From: Heterocephalus glaber
Lineage: Eukaryota > Chordata > Mammalia > Rodentia > Bathyergidae
Assembly (NCBI RefSeq): GCF_000247695.1
Contig: NW_004624849.1
Coordinates: forward strand, 1,375,012 to 1,439,011
DNA: 64,000 nt
Reading direction: 5' to 3'
Below the pieces are notes generated by a model, which was not told where the DNA came from, did no database searches, and was given only the letters and a program-made list of their open reading frames with translations. The translations under genes and the position numbers were made by a program. Position 1 is the first letter of the stretch, and every line of letters begins with the position of its first letter. This document shows, one piece after another, positions 1-13,067 of the stretch.

Positions 1-29
1 AGACCCTGTCTCAAAAAAAAAAAAAAAAA
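1..29 (+). repeat. 3' end of a SINE cut by the window edge
   Basis: 'agaccctgtctc' followed by poly-A is the end of a B1-like element. Confidence 0.7.
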
Positions 30-534
30 TTTAAATCACTTGAAGTTGAAAAATCCTCCCAAAATTAAAGGGAGACATTTTGGTGTCCAACAAGGAATGA
101 TTAGGATGTTGATTTGTAGCAATTTGAAGAAATGTTCATCATAAAAGAATAAAACCATCAAAACCACAAATGAGAAATGAGAATGGCTTGAAGGGGTTAC
201 TATGAAATACATTATGAACTTGGCTCAGATTTGATATGCATTAGCCAGGAATATGTTTGTGGAGGACCAAAACAAAACAAAGAATAAACATGCTAAAAGT
301 GAGGAAAAGTAAGAAATTTACTAGGAAGCAGTAGGAGCACTGTAACACAAATACATTTTGCTAGAAGAAACACATAAGGTGATATACAAATTAAGAAACT
401 GGTAAACAAAAATTTCTAAAAATAGTAAAGCTTTCCCACATGAAAGTGAAATTTTGGTTATTGATACTGAAAAAAAAAAACCACCTTTCTGAATATTAAA
501 TACTTCCATAAAGACTTTTTAAAAAACCAGCTGT

Positions 535-645
535 ATGAGACAGGAGGATCACAGTAAATTCGAGCCCAGCCTGGGCTACATAGTTCAAGCCCAGCCTGAA
601 TTACATAGCAAGACCCTATCTCAAAAGACCAAAAACTAACCAAAC
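535..645 (+). repeat. B1-like SINE fragment
   Basis: Right half of a B1-type element ('ggaggatcac' to 'gaccctatctcaaaa') with an internal duplication. Confidence 0.7.
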
Positions 646-866
646 AAAAAACAGCTGTATTGAGATATAACTGACAATCAACTGCCCGCATTTAACCTGT
701 ATACAATACATGATCACATACACAAATAATTCTTAAAATATTGCCATGAAGATAAAATAAAAAGTTCCAAATTAAAATTTCCCAGAAATCTCCAAAATCT
801 GTCAGAAACAACCTCTATAATGGTAGCAACTGGAAACTTTTGTGAAAAGGTAAAAGTAACAGCACC

Positions 867-960
867 GGGCTGGGGATTTAGCTCAGTGGTGTCACTGCCT
901 GCCTGGAAAGCGCACAAGGTCCTGAGTTCAATCCCTGATACCAAAATAAATACATACATA
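867..960 (+). repeat. ID-type SINE
   Basis: tRNA-like A and B boxes (tttagctcagtgg and gagttcaatcc) with an A-rich/TACA tail. Confidence 0.85.
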
Positions 961-1712
961 CATACATAAATAAATAAAAGAAGCACCACCAGTGTTTTAG
1001 AGAACTGGTGACAAGGTTCCTCCCCACCTTGCACTTTTGAGCAGTCTGAGGCTGGCAGGAGCTCAGGGCTGTCTCTGACAAGCAGTTTCTCTATTCTCCT
1101 CTGACAGAGGACTCTAGGGTCAGGGTGATGGGCAGCCTCATTGGCCAGAAGAGGTGGTGGTTTCTGGACAGACCCAAATCCTCGTTCCTTTGGATAAGGG
1201 GTAGAAAAGCAGAGTTAAAAACAGAAAAGTCAACAGAGATTGATGTCACAAAGCTAAGATCTTCCAAAGGAGTCATGAGTTGTCCTTCTACAAAGAAAAT
1301 CAAGATGTTAGATCATGGACTGTGGTCATTCATTTCCTAAATATTTGAATGCATGCTCTCCAGGCACTGTTCTAGATGCTGAGGATACAGCAACAAACAA
1401 GGCAAACAAACACTTATATTCTAGAAAGAAAACAATGAATAATTAGATATATACAGTGGTGTGCTAGTAAATGCTTATCAGTTCTTGAAACAAAACCTGA
1501 ATGTGGAACCTTTGACAATTTCAGTGATATAAAATAAATACTTCCCATCACAGCTGTTTTCCAGTGACCAATGTATATCATTACATACACAGTTGGGAAG
1601 AGATGGGCTAGCTTGAGTCTGGCCAGAGCACTGCTGGATATTTACCCTAAATTTTCTCCTCAAGTTGTCAATATAAACAGAGACAAAGCAATGGCAAAAG
1701 TACCATACAAGT

Positions 1713-2050
1713 GCTGGGCATGGTGGCACACACCTGTAATCCCAGCACTCGGGAGGCTGAGGCAGGAGGATTGTCGTGAGTTTGAGGCCATCCTGGGCCA
1801 GGATGAACTACATAGCAAGACCCTGTCTCATACATACACAAAAAAACAAGAACAAAAAACCACCATACAAGAAACCCAACAGAGATAGCCTAAGGATAAA
1901 CCACTCAGGTGGGACGTTGACAAGTGCCTGTAGTCCCAGCTCCTCAGGAAGCTGAGGCAGGAGGTACTCTTAAGGCCAGGAGTTTGGAGCTAGCTTGGGG
2001 AAAATAGTGACCCCTATCGAAGCGGGGAGAAGAAAGAAAAAGTATCATTC
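1713..2050 (+). repeat. two B1-like SINEs
   Basis: A complete element at 1713-1862 ('gctgggcatggtggcacaca' to 'gaccctgtctc') and a degenerate second copy at about 1903-2045. Confidence 0.8.
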
Positions 2051-2794
2051 ATAATCTAGAGGTGGATAAAAGGTCAAGAAATACAGTTCTTAGAACTTAC
2101 ACTGGACACCAAGACTGCCACCATTAGCAAGTCTGCCTGCTACCCCATATAGAGAATAGTGAAGTCTCTCTAGGTCTGTCCTCTTATCCACACAATGAAG
2201 TTGAACTTGTTCCTTCCCCGGGAGGTTATATTACATGAGATAGTGGATACACATAGTTGTCGGGGGGGGGGGGGCTCCCAAATCTTCAAATTTCACTGCA
2301 CCCAGGTACTCAGCCCATGGCTCAGGCTCAGGACAAGGGCTGAGGAAAAGCCAAAGACACAAAGTGTCACCACAGATGCTGGATGAGAATGGCTCAATTT
2401 GGGCTCAAGCCAAATGTCTTGAGAAAGTACCTTCAACTGAGATCTTTAGGAGACGTTGGAGATGGAAGCTGAGTAAAGGGTACAGGGTGGAGGGATGCAA
2501 GAGGACGATGGCCTCTTTTCTCATCCCCATTTTTAAGGTTTCACTGTTAACTCCTGAGCAGGATGAGGGTGAGCAGGAGCGCAGGTACACTTGGTAGGAA
2601 AGTGAAGAAAGAGCTGGTTGCTAAATGAATATTGTACGTGGAGTGCAGGGTACAGGAACAGAGTGGAGGTGGCACAAAAAGAACTCTTTTCAAGTATTGC
2701 CTGAGTCCGGCCAAACCAATTTTCTATCTCATGGGGGAGGAATGGCTTGTGATCCCGGGAGTTTTTGTTATTGTTGTTGGTTTATTTTTGTTTG

Positions 2795-2945
2795 TTTGTT
2801 TTGTGGTACTGCCCAGCCCTTTTACATTTTGAGACAAGGTCTTGGTAAGTTGCTAAATTGCCCAACTTGGCTCGAATTTGCAATCCTCCTGCCTCAGCCT
2901 CCCAAAGTACTGCGATTACAGGCCTGCGTCAGCACGCCCCGGTCT
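2795..2945 (-). repeat. B1-like SINE
   Basis: Reverse-complement B1/7SL-type sequence ('cctgcctcagcctcccaaag' near 2890). Confidence 0.8.
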
Positions 2946-3354
2946 GGGAGAAATTTGACAGAGAAAAAGAAACTCAAGCCTCACAACCCTCAAAGACTCT
3001 CAGCCCAAGGCGAGAACGCTGCCACTTGCACAGAACCATGCGCGCGGGCCATCTCTTGTGTTCAGGCAGAACCACGAGACGAAAATATATAGGGGAGGAC
3101 AACCTCTTGTTTTCTTTATAGAGGCATTATTCGCTGCGGAAAACATTTTCCTTTTATTTTCACTTTGTTTTATACAGTAATGATTACCATAAGTCAAATA
3201 TGAGCTCTCTGCCACACAGAACCGCCTCTCCTACGTTTATCATCCCCACTTACCCCTTCTGTTGTTTTAGCTTTCTGCCTGCCCTGCTAGTCTCAGCCAA
3301 CCCTGCTGAGATATCTCATAGACGTCGTGAGTTTCTAGGAAGATCAGGAACAGT

Positions 3355-3520
3355 CTCCTAGCTGGAGCGCCCCCGCCTGGCGGTGCTGGCCAAACGGTGA
3401 GCGCGTGGCTGGCTCCAGAGAACCTTGGTGAGGCTGAGGAGCGACTCCACTTGCGTGGTGTCCAGAGAAGCGAAGAGCGGCCGGGCGAGACCGAGGGACA
3501 GGCAGACAGCCCTTGCTCAG
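3355..3520. promoter_or_regulatory. small GC-rich, CpG-containing patch upstream of Tcam1
   Basis: In AT-rich surroundings this patch holds many CpGs (gagcgcccccgcctggcggtg, gagcgcgtgg, gagcggccgggcgagaccga). It could be a promoter (the SMARCD2-Tcam1 interval is known to hold shared control elements in mouse) or a 5' exon of a transcript. No open frame was recognised. Confidence 0.35.
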
Positions 3521-3684
3521 TGAGGATTTAGGGTCTGTTTGGTTTGCTTGGGTTCATGGCGATTTCTTCTCTTGGTCAAATCTGTGGAGGCCTAGCTCAC
3601 GGCGGGCTTCACCAGTTCACACGTTAGTGAACTCTGAGGAGCACTCGCGGAAGAGCTCCCCTCCCGACCCCTCCCTCCCCTTCC

Positions 3685-3772
3685 CAGGGTCTCCCTAAAT
3701 AGTCCAGGCTGGGATCGAACTCTAGCTCCCAGGTGCTGGGATTGCAGGCAGGCGCCACCACTCCCAGCTCTA
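3685..3772 (-). repeat. B1-like SINE fragment
   Basis: 'gtgctgggattgcaggcagg' in antisense B1 context. Confidence 0.7.
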
Positions 3773-5009
3773 CATATTTTTATGTTTTAAATACCATCCT
3801 CCTTCAAAAACCCTCATGGCCACATGTGTATACTGCCTTCTCCCAGGTAGACGGAAGCTCTTTCCTCGGCAACAATTGGCCTTTGGTCCTGCATCCAAGC
3901 GGTGGGCAGAGTTCTTCGCATAAGTATTTGTACATATTTTATCAGTTTCCTTCAGTTGTAGTTGCTGAACACTTATAACCACTCTAGGTACTTGGAATCT
4001 ATCAGAAAGGTCCCTGCCCTGGTGGCTCATACAGGCTTACAGGGAAAGAGACACCAATTAGAGGCCTAACAACTAAGCATGGGTGTGTACAGGGTGATGA
4101 GAAAAGAAAACAGTAGCATAGACTGAAGATGTGGGCACTGATGGTTGAACAAAGGCTTGCCAGGGTAGGTCTCATTGCAGAGATAATTGAACTGGGTAGT
4201 GTTAGGGGAGTGAATCCCACGCAGTGGGAAGAGACAGTGCGAAGGGCACTCCTTTTTATAAGAAACTATAAGACTTTATAAGAAACTCTTGAATATAAGT
4301 GGAAGCTGAGAACCCCAGACTTGTACATGAAGTCCAGTGCAAATACCCAAGAATGGACTTTCAGTTTAATCCTTCAATTTAGGATGTAGTCTACAGAATA
4401 AGCCAAAGGAATTTTTTAAAATTTCAAAATAGTTTCCCCTCAGGATGCTACTTTCTTTCTCCTTAACAAAATATAAAATCTCAGGTTTCAGAATCTGATA
4501 ACCTGCCCCTGCAAGGATGAAGGGTCAGAGCTGTGGGAATAGTGAGTAGGTGTAGAGAAGGGCATGAAACAACCTAAAACAAAGTGTGTCAGTATATAGT
4601 ACGAAAACAAAAAGAATTTCCACTCACCACTCCCCAGCCAGTCCCTAATGTCTTTCTTATACCTATTTATAGGCATAGGTATCTACTCATAGCAACTACA
4701 AGGAAAGGCCAACCCTTTTGGTGTATAGTAATCAGAGGTGGGAAACCTTTGTTTCAGCTAAGACTAAAAGCAGATCATAGACATAAGATAAATTCACACC
4801 AAGGTCAACTTTGTTGAAGGTAATGTCAACAACCATAGAGAGATTAATAGGAGGTCTCAGATTAACCTCTGAAAAATTGTTTGTGACACTGTGGCCCATT
4901 ATAGTAAAAGTAGTCTGGATTCACAGAAAGTACAGCAACAGTGAAGAACTGACTAAGCATTGGCCTGCAGTCAGAATGCCTAGATTTGCATCATGACTTT
5001 GCCCCCTGT

Positions 5010-5298
5010 CCCCAGGATTGAACCCAGGACCTTCACACTAAGCTACATCCCCTGCTCTTTAAAAGAAAAAAATTAAATTTTTTTTTTTTTGTACTGGGAA
5101 TTGAATTCAGGGCCTTGCGCTTGCCAGGCAAGTGCTGTGCCACTGAGCTACATTCCTGGAAATTTTTTTTTCTTTTAATTTTGAGACAATGTTTCCCTAA
5201 AGTCACAGAGCTGCCCAGGCTGGGCTGGAATTTGTGGTCCTCCTGCCTTAGCCTCCCAGCGTGCTGGGATTACAGGTGTGCACCACCACACCAGGCTT
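5010..5298 (-). repeat. ID plus B1-like SINE tandem
   Basis: An ID remnant at 5010-5055, an ID-type element at 5082-5161 ('gtactgggaattgaattcag'), then an antisense B1 at 5162-5298. Confidence 0.8.
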
Positions 5299-5299
5299 T

Positions 5300-5470
5300 G
5301 GGTTTGCCTTTTAGTTGTGTGATCAGAGGCAAGCTAGGTTCTCTCTCTTAGCCTCTCTCTTCTCACCTGTAAAATTAGGGATAATCACAGTATTAGTATG
5401 AGATAATGAAAGTAAAGCACACAGTTCAATGCCTGGAATACAGTATGTGTTTACTAAATGTTAGAAATTA
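5300..5470 (+). repeat. MIR-like fragment
   Basis: MIR core pattern: 'cacctgtaaaattagggataat' through 'gcctggaatacagtatg'. Confidence 0.6.
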
Positions 5471-5585
5471 TTAGGTAAGATATGATTGACAACATGTTAT
5501 TGAAATAGAATAGGCTTCAAGTTAATTTGGATTATACAGTGTGCAAATTTACATGATTAGTATTTTTAAAAATATTATACAGCAT

Positions 5586-5745
5586 GGGCTGGGGATATAG
5601 CTCAGCGGTAGAGTGCTTGCCTAGCACACACAAATCCCTAGGTTCAATCTCTAGCACCAAAAAACCAAACCAAACCAAAAAACCTGCCAAAAAGCAATCC
5701 CCTATGTACACACACACAAACACACACACACACACACACACACAC
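5586..5745 (+). repeat. older ID SINE followed by a CA microsatellite
   Basis: The ID copy 'gggatatagctcagcggtag' is of the older subfamily. The CA repeat at 5709-5745 lies just beyond its tail. Confidence 0.8.
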
Positions 5746-5889
5746 CAGCTAAATGAATGTTACATGTATCTTTTGGTAGTAGGAAAGCCATTTTCTTCTA
5801 CCCTTTCCATGCTACTTCCAGAATAATATTAGATATGAACAAGTGATATTTTCTAAATCTTATGTACAGTGTGAAAAATATTTAGAACT

Positions 5890-6025
5890 TTTTGTTTGTT
5901 TGTTTGTTTTTTGAGACAGGGTCTCACTGTGTAGTTCAGGCTGGCCTCAAACTTGAGGTGATCCTCCTGCTTCAGCCTCTGGAGTGCTGAGATTACAGGC
6001 ATGCGCCACCACACTTGGCTAGAAC
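5890..6025 (-). repeat. B1-like SINE
   Basis: 'gagacagggtctcactgtgt' to 'aggcatgcgccaccacac' is a full antisense element. Confidence 0.85.
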
Positions 6026-6479
6026 ATTGTTATTTTATTGATATACTTGACTTGGAACTAACTCATTTAATCCTCACTTATTTCCTCCTCCCTTTATTAT
6101 AACACTTAGCACATGAGTATTATTTTTTTTACGTTTGTTTTTCCCCACCAAATTTCTAGGAATTCCTATGTCACAGGACAAAACTATCTGCTACATCTTT
6201 CAAAAAGCTTGGCATATTGTAGCTGCTCAATAATTGTTTGCAAAAAAGAAATAATTACAGAAAGAATGTATGAATATAAGCAGTCCCACCCTGGGCTCTT
6301 GTGCTTTTTCCAACAAAGTTGTTACTTAACACTTGGATTTTGAAACATCCTTCAGAGTCTGGGTGCTTTATTTAAATATTTTCGGTGATAACAGATCTTC
6401 CCAGGAAAGGGATGTAATGCAGAGCTAAGTTTAGCAAATAAAGTGACTGAATAATATCATATTTGTTCAAAGAGTAGTA

Positions 6480-7032
6480 GGATAATTTAGCTAGGCATAG
6501 TGATGAATGCTTGTAATCCCATCTAGTTGGGAGGCTGATTCAGGAAAATTGCAAGTTTAAATCCAGTCTGGGGAACCTAGTAAGACCCTGTCTCAAAATA
6601 AAAATTAAAGAATTTGGACTGTAATTTAGTGATAGAGCATTTGCCAAATATGTGTGAGGCACTGGATTTATTCTCCAGTACTCCACCCCGTAAAAAGAAA
6701 GAATTCATTTTATAAAGATAGTTTTCTTTTTTGTATAGTTTAAAAACCAGTTCTAGGGCCAGGGATTTAGTGCAGTGGTGCCACCCCCTGCCTCACAAGT
6801 GTAAGGTCCAGAGTTCGATCCCTGGTACCAAAAAAACCAGTTCTAAAGAACTTCCAAAAGAAATTTTGAATAATAGTCATCTCTGGAATTAGCTCAAAGC
6901 CTCCTAAAGTGCTTATCTTGAAAAGTAACATTCACTTAAAAGTATAAATTTTTTTTTTTGGTACCGGAGCTCAAACTCGGGACCTTGCACTTTCGAGGAA
7001 GGCGGCAGAACCACTGAGCTAAATCCCCGGCA
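6480..7032. repeat. SINE cluster (B1, degenerate ID, two young IDs)
   Basis: B1-like + at about 6480-6598, degenerate ID + at about 6605-6690, ID + at 6756-6834 (target repeat ACCAGTTCTA), and ID - at 6951-7032 (target repeat AAAAGTATAAATTTT). Confidence 0.8.
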
Positions 7033-7244
7033 AAAGTATAAATTTTGATAGGCCTGTTATCTTATGCATGTATAAAAAGGATAAAAAAAACTTTTCAGAC
7101 TAGCATAGAAGATAGACTTGTACAAAACCCAGTGTTTGAAAATTCAAGCAGAATTAGAGAGTAAAGTTTAATACCTAACAGCATCACAAGAAAAAAGCAA
7201 ATTTTCGTAGAAGAAATTACCTTGAGTGGGTTTTTTTTCCCTTT

Positions 7245-7434
7245 TTTTCCTCCCAAGAGTGGGGATTGAATTCAGGGCCTTCACACTGAACTACATCCCC
7301 AGACCTTTTTAAAAATTATTAATTTTGAGAGAGGGTATCACTGAATTGCCCAGGGTGGACTTGAACCTGCAATCCTCCTGCCTCAGCCTCCCAGAGTGCT
7401 GGGATTATAGGTGTGCACTATCATTCCAAGCTTT
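7245..7434 (-). repeat. ID and B1-like SINE pair
   Basis: ID remnant at 7245-7310 followed by antisense B1 at 7311-7434. Confidence 0.75.
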
Positions 7435-10254
7435 AATGGGCTTTTGAAAGGAAGCAAGGAATAGATTTATGGTGAACAGAGAAGTAGAGACTTTTGACTT
7501 AACTCACCCAGAGTAGCAATCCAAGGTTTGTTTGGTAAATGTGGAGGCAGATTTTTAAAAAAATGAATTGTTTTGAGGGATATTTTCAAAAGTCCTAAAG
7601 AGGAGCCTGATGAAACATTTCTCCCTTATGTAAGAGAACAGAATTTTAGTGTCTGTGTTCTCTAGATTCGGGGCCATTTTCCACTGTACACTGTCAGATT
7701 TTATCTCTCTCAACCTATTTGTCATGTTTCCATGCTGACACCCTTCTGTTGGTTCAGTCTAATAGATGGAAGTTATTTAATAAGAGTAATCTTACTATTC
7801 AAATATCCCTTCACTGTTTTTCATATTTTCCCTGTCTTTTTCCTATATGCATAGGCCAAACTTAGATGAATAGATGCAAGAACTACTTTTAGTACACCCA
7901 CCCTACTGATGTTCTTGCTGTAGTTTCTCCAGATTATATAAGGTGCTAGGAAAGGGGCTGACCTAACAGTAGAAAGGAAGAATTTTCTGTGTCTTTTTTT
8001 TTCTCCACTTTCTCCAGCACTACTGTTGCTTTTCTTTTTCTCTAGCTTTTGGCCTTTCTCTGAAGGATGACAGTGCTTCTGTTTGGTGTCTGGGCCCTGC
8101 TGGCCTTGATTCCTTGCCCAGGTGAGGCTGTTTGGGAAGGTTTCTTTAGTATGTGTGCTGGAACACAGGTGGCAGGTCAGGGAGGACAGGGATGGGAAGT
8201 CCTGAGTATGGTGACACTTCAGTATTAGTTCATCCAGACCCATTAGGAGAGATTTCTATTTATTAGTTCACATGGACACAGAACCCTTAAATGTTTTTGG
8301 CTTATAATTGGGATAACCAAATTAATAAATAATCAGAGACAACTCTCCCTAGGAAATTTGCCTTCTCTACTTGGCTTTCTGGTGTCCCCAAACTGTCTTA
8401 TCTTTTTCTTCTCATGAATATTTTTACTTTGTTGCTACTCTTTGCGACATGATGAGCCACAGTGGGTAACAGAACAGGGCCCATAGCTCAGTTGCAATGA
8501 ATGAGTTTCTAATGGCAAGAAAGGGACTCTGAAGCCTTTAGCCGGTAACATTGCTATAAGAGTTGTGTATTCCCAGAGGGGACTTGCACTTGGTATGTGC
8601 AGTGGGTAACAGACATGGTTTGGCTAAAGGGAACCTGTAGGTAAGACATCAGGAGACTGTGCCATTCACCTACATCAGATGTCTAAAAACCTATCTGATA
8701 CGTCTCTCACACACCATGAGATTTCTCTAATAGACTTCAGTTAGCTTTTGGTTACTGGGAACAATACCTAGGAAAATCAACTTAAAAGGAGGGAAGGGTT
8801 ATTTTGGCTCATGGTTTCAGAGGCTTCAGTCCATGGTTGCTAGACCGCATTGTTTTGGGGGCTATGGTGAGGCAGAACATTGTGACAAGAGTTGTGATAG
8901 AACAAAGCCACTTACTTTATGGTGACCAGAAAGCAAAAAGAGTGGGGATGGAGTCCCAGTATCCCCTATGGCATGCTCCCAATGAGCTAATTTCCTTTCT
9001 CTAAGCCTTATCTCCTAAAGTTTCTACTCCCTTTCAATACAGCCACAGGCTAAGGACCAAGCCTTTTAGTGTATGGGCCTCTGGATGACATTTAAGACCC
9101 AAGCCATAACACAGACTAAACTTATAGGGATCCCAAATCATCCATTACTTTAGCATTGAATCAAAATGGAAGAAATGGAAAATTCAATGGGAAATGAGTA
9201 ATCATAGCCAGTGCTTCTCATAGTTAGGTTTGTAGAAAGGTCCCAGGAGGCTTGTTTTGTTCTCTGGCATGTTTCCAGGTTCCATCTTTACAAATTTGTA
9301 ACCACTCAATCTGAGATGAAGTTGGAATCTGCAGTTGTACAAGCATTCCAGGTGATTCTAGTGAAAGTGGTCCTTAACTATAATTTGAGAGGAAACACTG
9401 TTTTAAGGTATAAGTAAAAAAGCTTTTGCCCAGGGGTCTGCTAACCCTATGAGTATTCCCAGTAGACAGACCTGGGGGAGTTTCTAAGAATTCTGAAAGC
9501 TTATGAAGAGAATGATTTCCGAGGCATGATTTTAACAATTCCTTTGATTCCATAGTGAAGCAATGATCTGAAGGAAGAAGATGGATAAAAGGAATAGTGG
9601 TGGAATCAAGGCTCTCACTTGTTTATTAAAGGTCTTTTCTTGTCCAGTCCCCTGAACCTTTTTATTCAGGGCAGTTTCCCTACTCTCTAACCTAAAATTA
9701 TGTAGAACAGCCTCTGTATTTCGTCGGGTCTGGTGGTCCTCACCAGAGTCTTTGGCATATGTGTTCACTTCAGGGACCACAGAGTATCTATTTGAGGATT
9801 CTGTTTGGCCAAATCAGACTCTTGTGGGGTTTGAACAGTCCCTAGTGGTCAACTGCAGTACCACCTGCGCAGACCCTGGACCCAGTGGAATCGAGACTTT
9901 CTTAAAGAAAACCCAGGTGGATAAAGGGCATCAGTGGAAGGAGTTTCTCCTGGAGGATGTCACAGAGAACTTGTCCTGCAGTGCTTCTTTTCTTGTGCAG
10001 GGATCCAAAAGGATACAAGCCTTGACGTCACTGTGTATCGTGAGTGGGGTAGAGGGTTGGGGAGGAATGGGAGGAGTGGGGAAACAGAAATGTGTCTAAA
10101 TTTATTTAGGGAAAAATTAGGGATTTCTCTTACGGGAGAGAATTGGGGCTCTTAATAAATATGTTTGTCATACTGTCAGGATTCTAGAGTCAGTTACTTC
10201 TATCCCCTTCTGGGTTTTATATTATTATTTTTTTGTCTGTCTGTTTGTTTGGGG

Positions 10255-10339
10255 TTTTTTTTTTTTGGTACCAGGGATTGAACTCGGGACCTTGTGCTTG
10301 CAAGGCAGGCGCCAGAACCACTGAGCTAAATCCCTGGTC
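10255..10339 (-). repeat. ID SINE in Tcam1 intron 2
   Basis: Antisense ID with target repeat TTTTATATTATTA on both sides. Confidence 0.88.
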
Positions 10340-10688
10340 CTGGTTTTATATTATTAGTAGACTGTAAAGGGCATCCTGAGATCTCTGCTTGAGAATACCC
10401 TCAAATACAGGAAGCAGGTGCTAATAACGCTAACTTCTAAATCTAACTTCTAATGCTAACTTCTAAAGTAATGCTGATTTATTTGCTACAAGGTCTTAGC
10501 ATAAATAGGGATTGGAGAAAGGAGAGTCTTTTTGAACTGGGATAACTAGCAAAGTCTATGAAAAAGAAGGCCCTGAGCTGCCCTTCTGAAGAATGGATAG
10601 GCTTTGAGTTATTGGGGAGAGTGAGGAGGATCTTTCAGTGGAAAACTAGCATTGTCAAAGTTACAGCTGTTTAAGAATAGGTGGGATA

Positions 10689-10783
10689 GGGCCGGGGATT
10701 TAGCTCAGTGGTTCCACCGCCTGCCTTGCAAGCATAAGGTCCCGAGTTCAATCCTGAGTACCAAAAAAGAAAAGAAAAGAAAA
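10689..10783 (+). repeat. ID SINE in Tcam1 intron 2
   Basis: 'gggatttagctcagtggttc' with a GAAAA tail and target repeat AAGAATAGGTGGGAT. Confidence 0.88.
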
Positions 10784-12658
10784 AGAATAGGTGGGATCCC
10801 TATGGGTAAAGAACTCAAGTAGGATGGAGTTTTTGTGTGATGCTAAGGAGGCTTCCCAAAGCTGGTCATGTCTCTGAAGCACCTCTGATAAGAGATAAAA
10901 TTCTCCAGAATGGCAGCAACAGTCAAAGCAAAGGACCTCCCTTAACTGTCACATTTCTTGGCCATGGCTCTCACCACCTTTGATAGGCAGAAGAGCCAGA
11001 GGCTGACAGGAAGATAGTTTATGGGTAGCAGTCACCTTTCTGGAGAGGTAGGTGGCTCTCTTTCATCAAGCCCTGCCTCTTTGTCTTAGAGAGCTGCCAG
11101 AGCAAGTGATCCTGGAGCTGCAGCCTGACTGGGTGGCCATGGATGAAGCCTTTACAGTGAAGTGCGTTGTGCCTCATGTGGCACCCCTGGAGTAACTCAC
11201 CCTTACCCTTTTCCAGGGTAACCAAGAACTGTACAGAAAGAACTTTGTGAGCTTGGCTTTGGCCTCTCAAAGAGGGGAGGTCACCATCAGTATCAAAGCC
11301 CAGAGGGAGAATGACAGATGCAATTTCTCCTGCAGTGCAGAACTGGATTTGAATTCATAAGGTGGAGGGCTCTTTCATGGCAGCTCAGCCATCAAGGTAC
11401 TCCGGATCTCTGATGAGTCAAGAGTCCAGGCATGGATGGAATCCTGAGGCTCATTTTGTTCATTTTTCCATGGTCTTTGAGACCAAGTTCCCACAGGGTT
11501 TAGGGTGGGGTTGTGAGAGTAATGGAGCTCCAGCTCTATTTTAACTCACTGTGTGAGAGAAAAACCATTTAGCGCCACTCCCTTCCTGCATGACAAATGA
11601 TATTTTCTCCTTTCTTTTTATTTTCCTTTTCCTAATTTCTTGGCAGAATTCTTTCAGAGCCCCCTGATCTGGGTCTCTTCAGTTCTGGAAGTTGGGATGG
11701 CAGAGCCTGTGAGCTTCGAGGTGGCCAGGGTGTTTCCAGCCAAAGAAGTTATATTCCACATGATCCTGGGAGACCAGGAGCTGAGCCCCTTCTTCTCCTG
11801 GAAGGGAGACACAGTGTGGGCCAATGCCACTGTTTGGGCCATGGAGACTGGTGACCAGGAGCTGTCATGCTTTGTGTCTCTGGGTCCAGTGGAACAGAAA
11901 ACAAGGCAGCTAGTGCATGTCTATAGTAAGTAACCCCCCACCCACCATTGAAAACTTAAACAGTAATGGGTTGGAGTGACCTTTGCCAGGCATATTTTTC
12001 CTCTTTTTTCTGGTGAATGCCAGCAGGTTGTGTTCTCTCCAATTTTCACCCTGTTTCCTAAAGCCATGCTGCTTGAAGAGTGACTATGGATGGTTGAACT
12101 TCTTTCTAGAACAATTATTTGAGTCAAGGAGGAAATCTGTAAGATGAAAAGACATTTTGCTTCCCTTGTAGCAGAGGCATAGCAAAGGTGTGCATTCTGT
12201 ATTTGTTGAAATAGAAGCTCTCAATTTCCCAAAACACTTTGATGTTCCTTCCATTCAGGCTTTAAAGAGGCAGTAATGATATCCAGAATCTTTCCTCTTT
12301 TGTCTACTTACCCAAGGGAGAACACCAGCAGCAAGAGTACACAAGGTGCTGCCAGTTTTGAAAAATGGGTTTGATTTTCTTTTTCCTTTCTTTTTTTATA
12401 GGTTTCCCTCCACCAGTCCTAGAGATAGAAGAATCACACTCCCTGGCAGGGACAGATGTTAATGTAACCTGCTCAGAGCATAAACTAACATCACCCAGTC
12501 CTACTTTTCGGCTTGAAGGAGCCCCAGATCTCCCTGCCCCTGGGGAACCTGCCTGGCTTCTGTTTACTGCCAAGGAGGAAGATGATGGCCGAAATTTCTC
12601 CTGTGAGGCCTCTTTGGAGGTGCAGGGTCAGCGACTGGTTAAAATTACTGTGATTCAG

Positions 12659-12751
12659 GGCCAGGGATTTAGCTCAGCTGTTTTGACGCCTGCTGCGCAA
12701 GCACAAGGACCCAAGTTCAATCCCCGGTACCCAAAAAAAAAAAAAAAAAAA
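12659..12751 (+). mobile_element. ID SINE inserted in Tcam1 exon 5
   Basis: Flanked by a 17-base duplication AAATTACTGTGATTCAG (ending 12658) and AAATTACCGTGATTCAG (ending 12769). Insert plus duplication add 111 bases (37 codons) with no stop, so the exon frame is kept. One mismatch between the duplications shows it is not very recent. Confidence 0.9.
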
Positions 12752-13067
12752 AAAATTACCGTGATTCAGCTCCATGTTTTATGTGAGTAGAAGCCTGATC
12801 TTTCTTGTCAAAAAGGATCATCTTTCTATTTCCAGAGATCTCTGCCAGTAGCTTCATTATTAGAGTTGCCACATTTTTTTTCTAACCAAACAAACAAATA
12901 AACAAAAAAATCAAAGGAGAAAATAAAATGGAAACTCTCCGAGCTTACCTTGCCCCCAGGAAAGTGAGTATAAAGGAAGATGAGGGGAAATGGAGGCTAG
13001 AAAGAAAAAATTTTAAAGCAGCCAGACAGCAGTTGTTGAGGGTGGATGGCTGAGAAGAACATTAAAA

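Noticed and set aside
867..945. tRNA genes suggested by A and B box sequences in many places
   Set aside because: These are ID SINEs with A-rich tails and target duplications; no intact cloverleaf was seen.
12365..12790. 141-codon frame as a complete small protein
   Set aside because: It is Tcam1 exon 5 plus intron sequence and the inserted SINE, not an independent gene.
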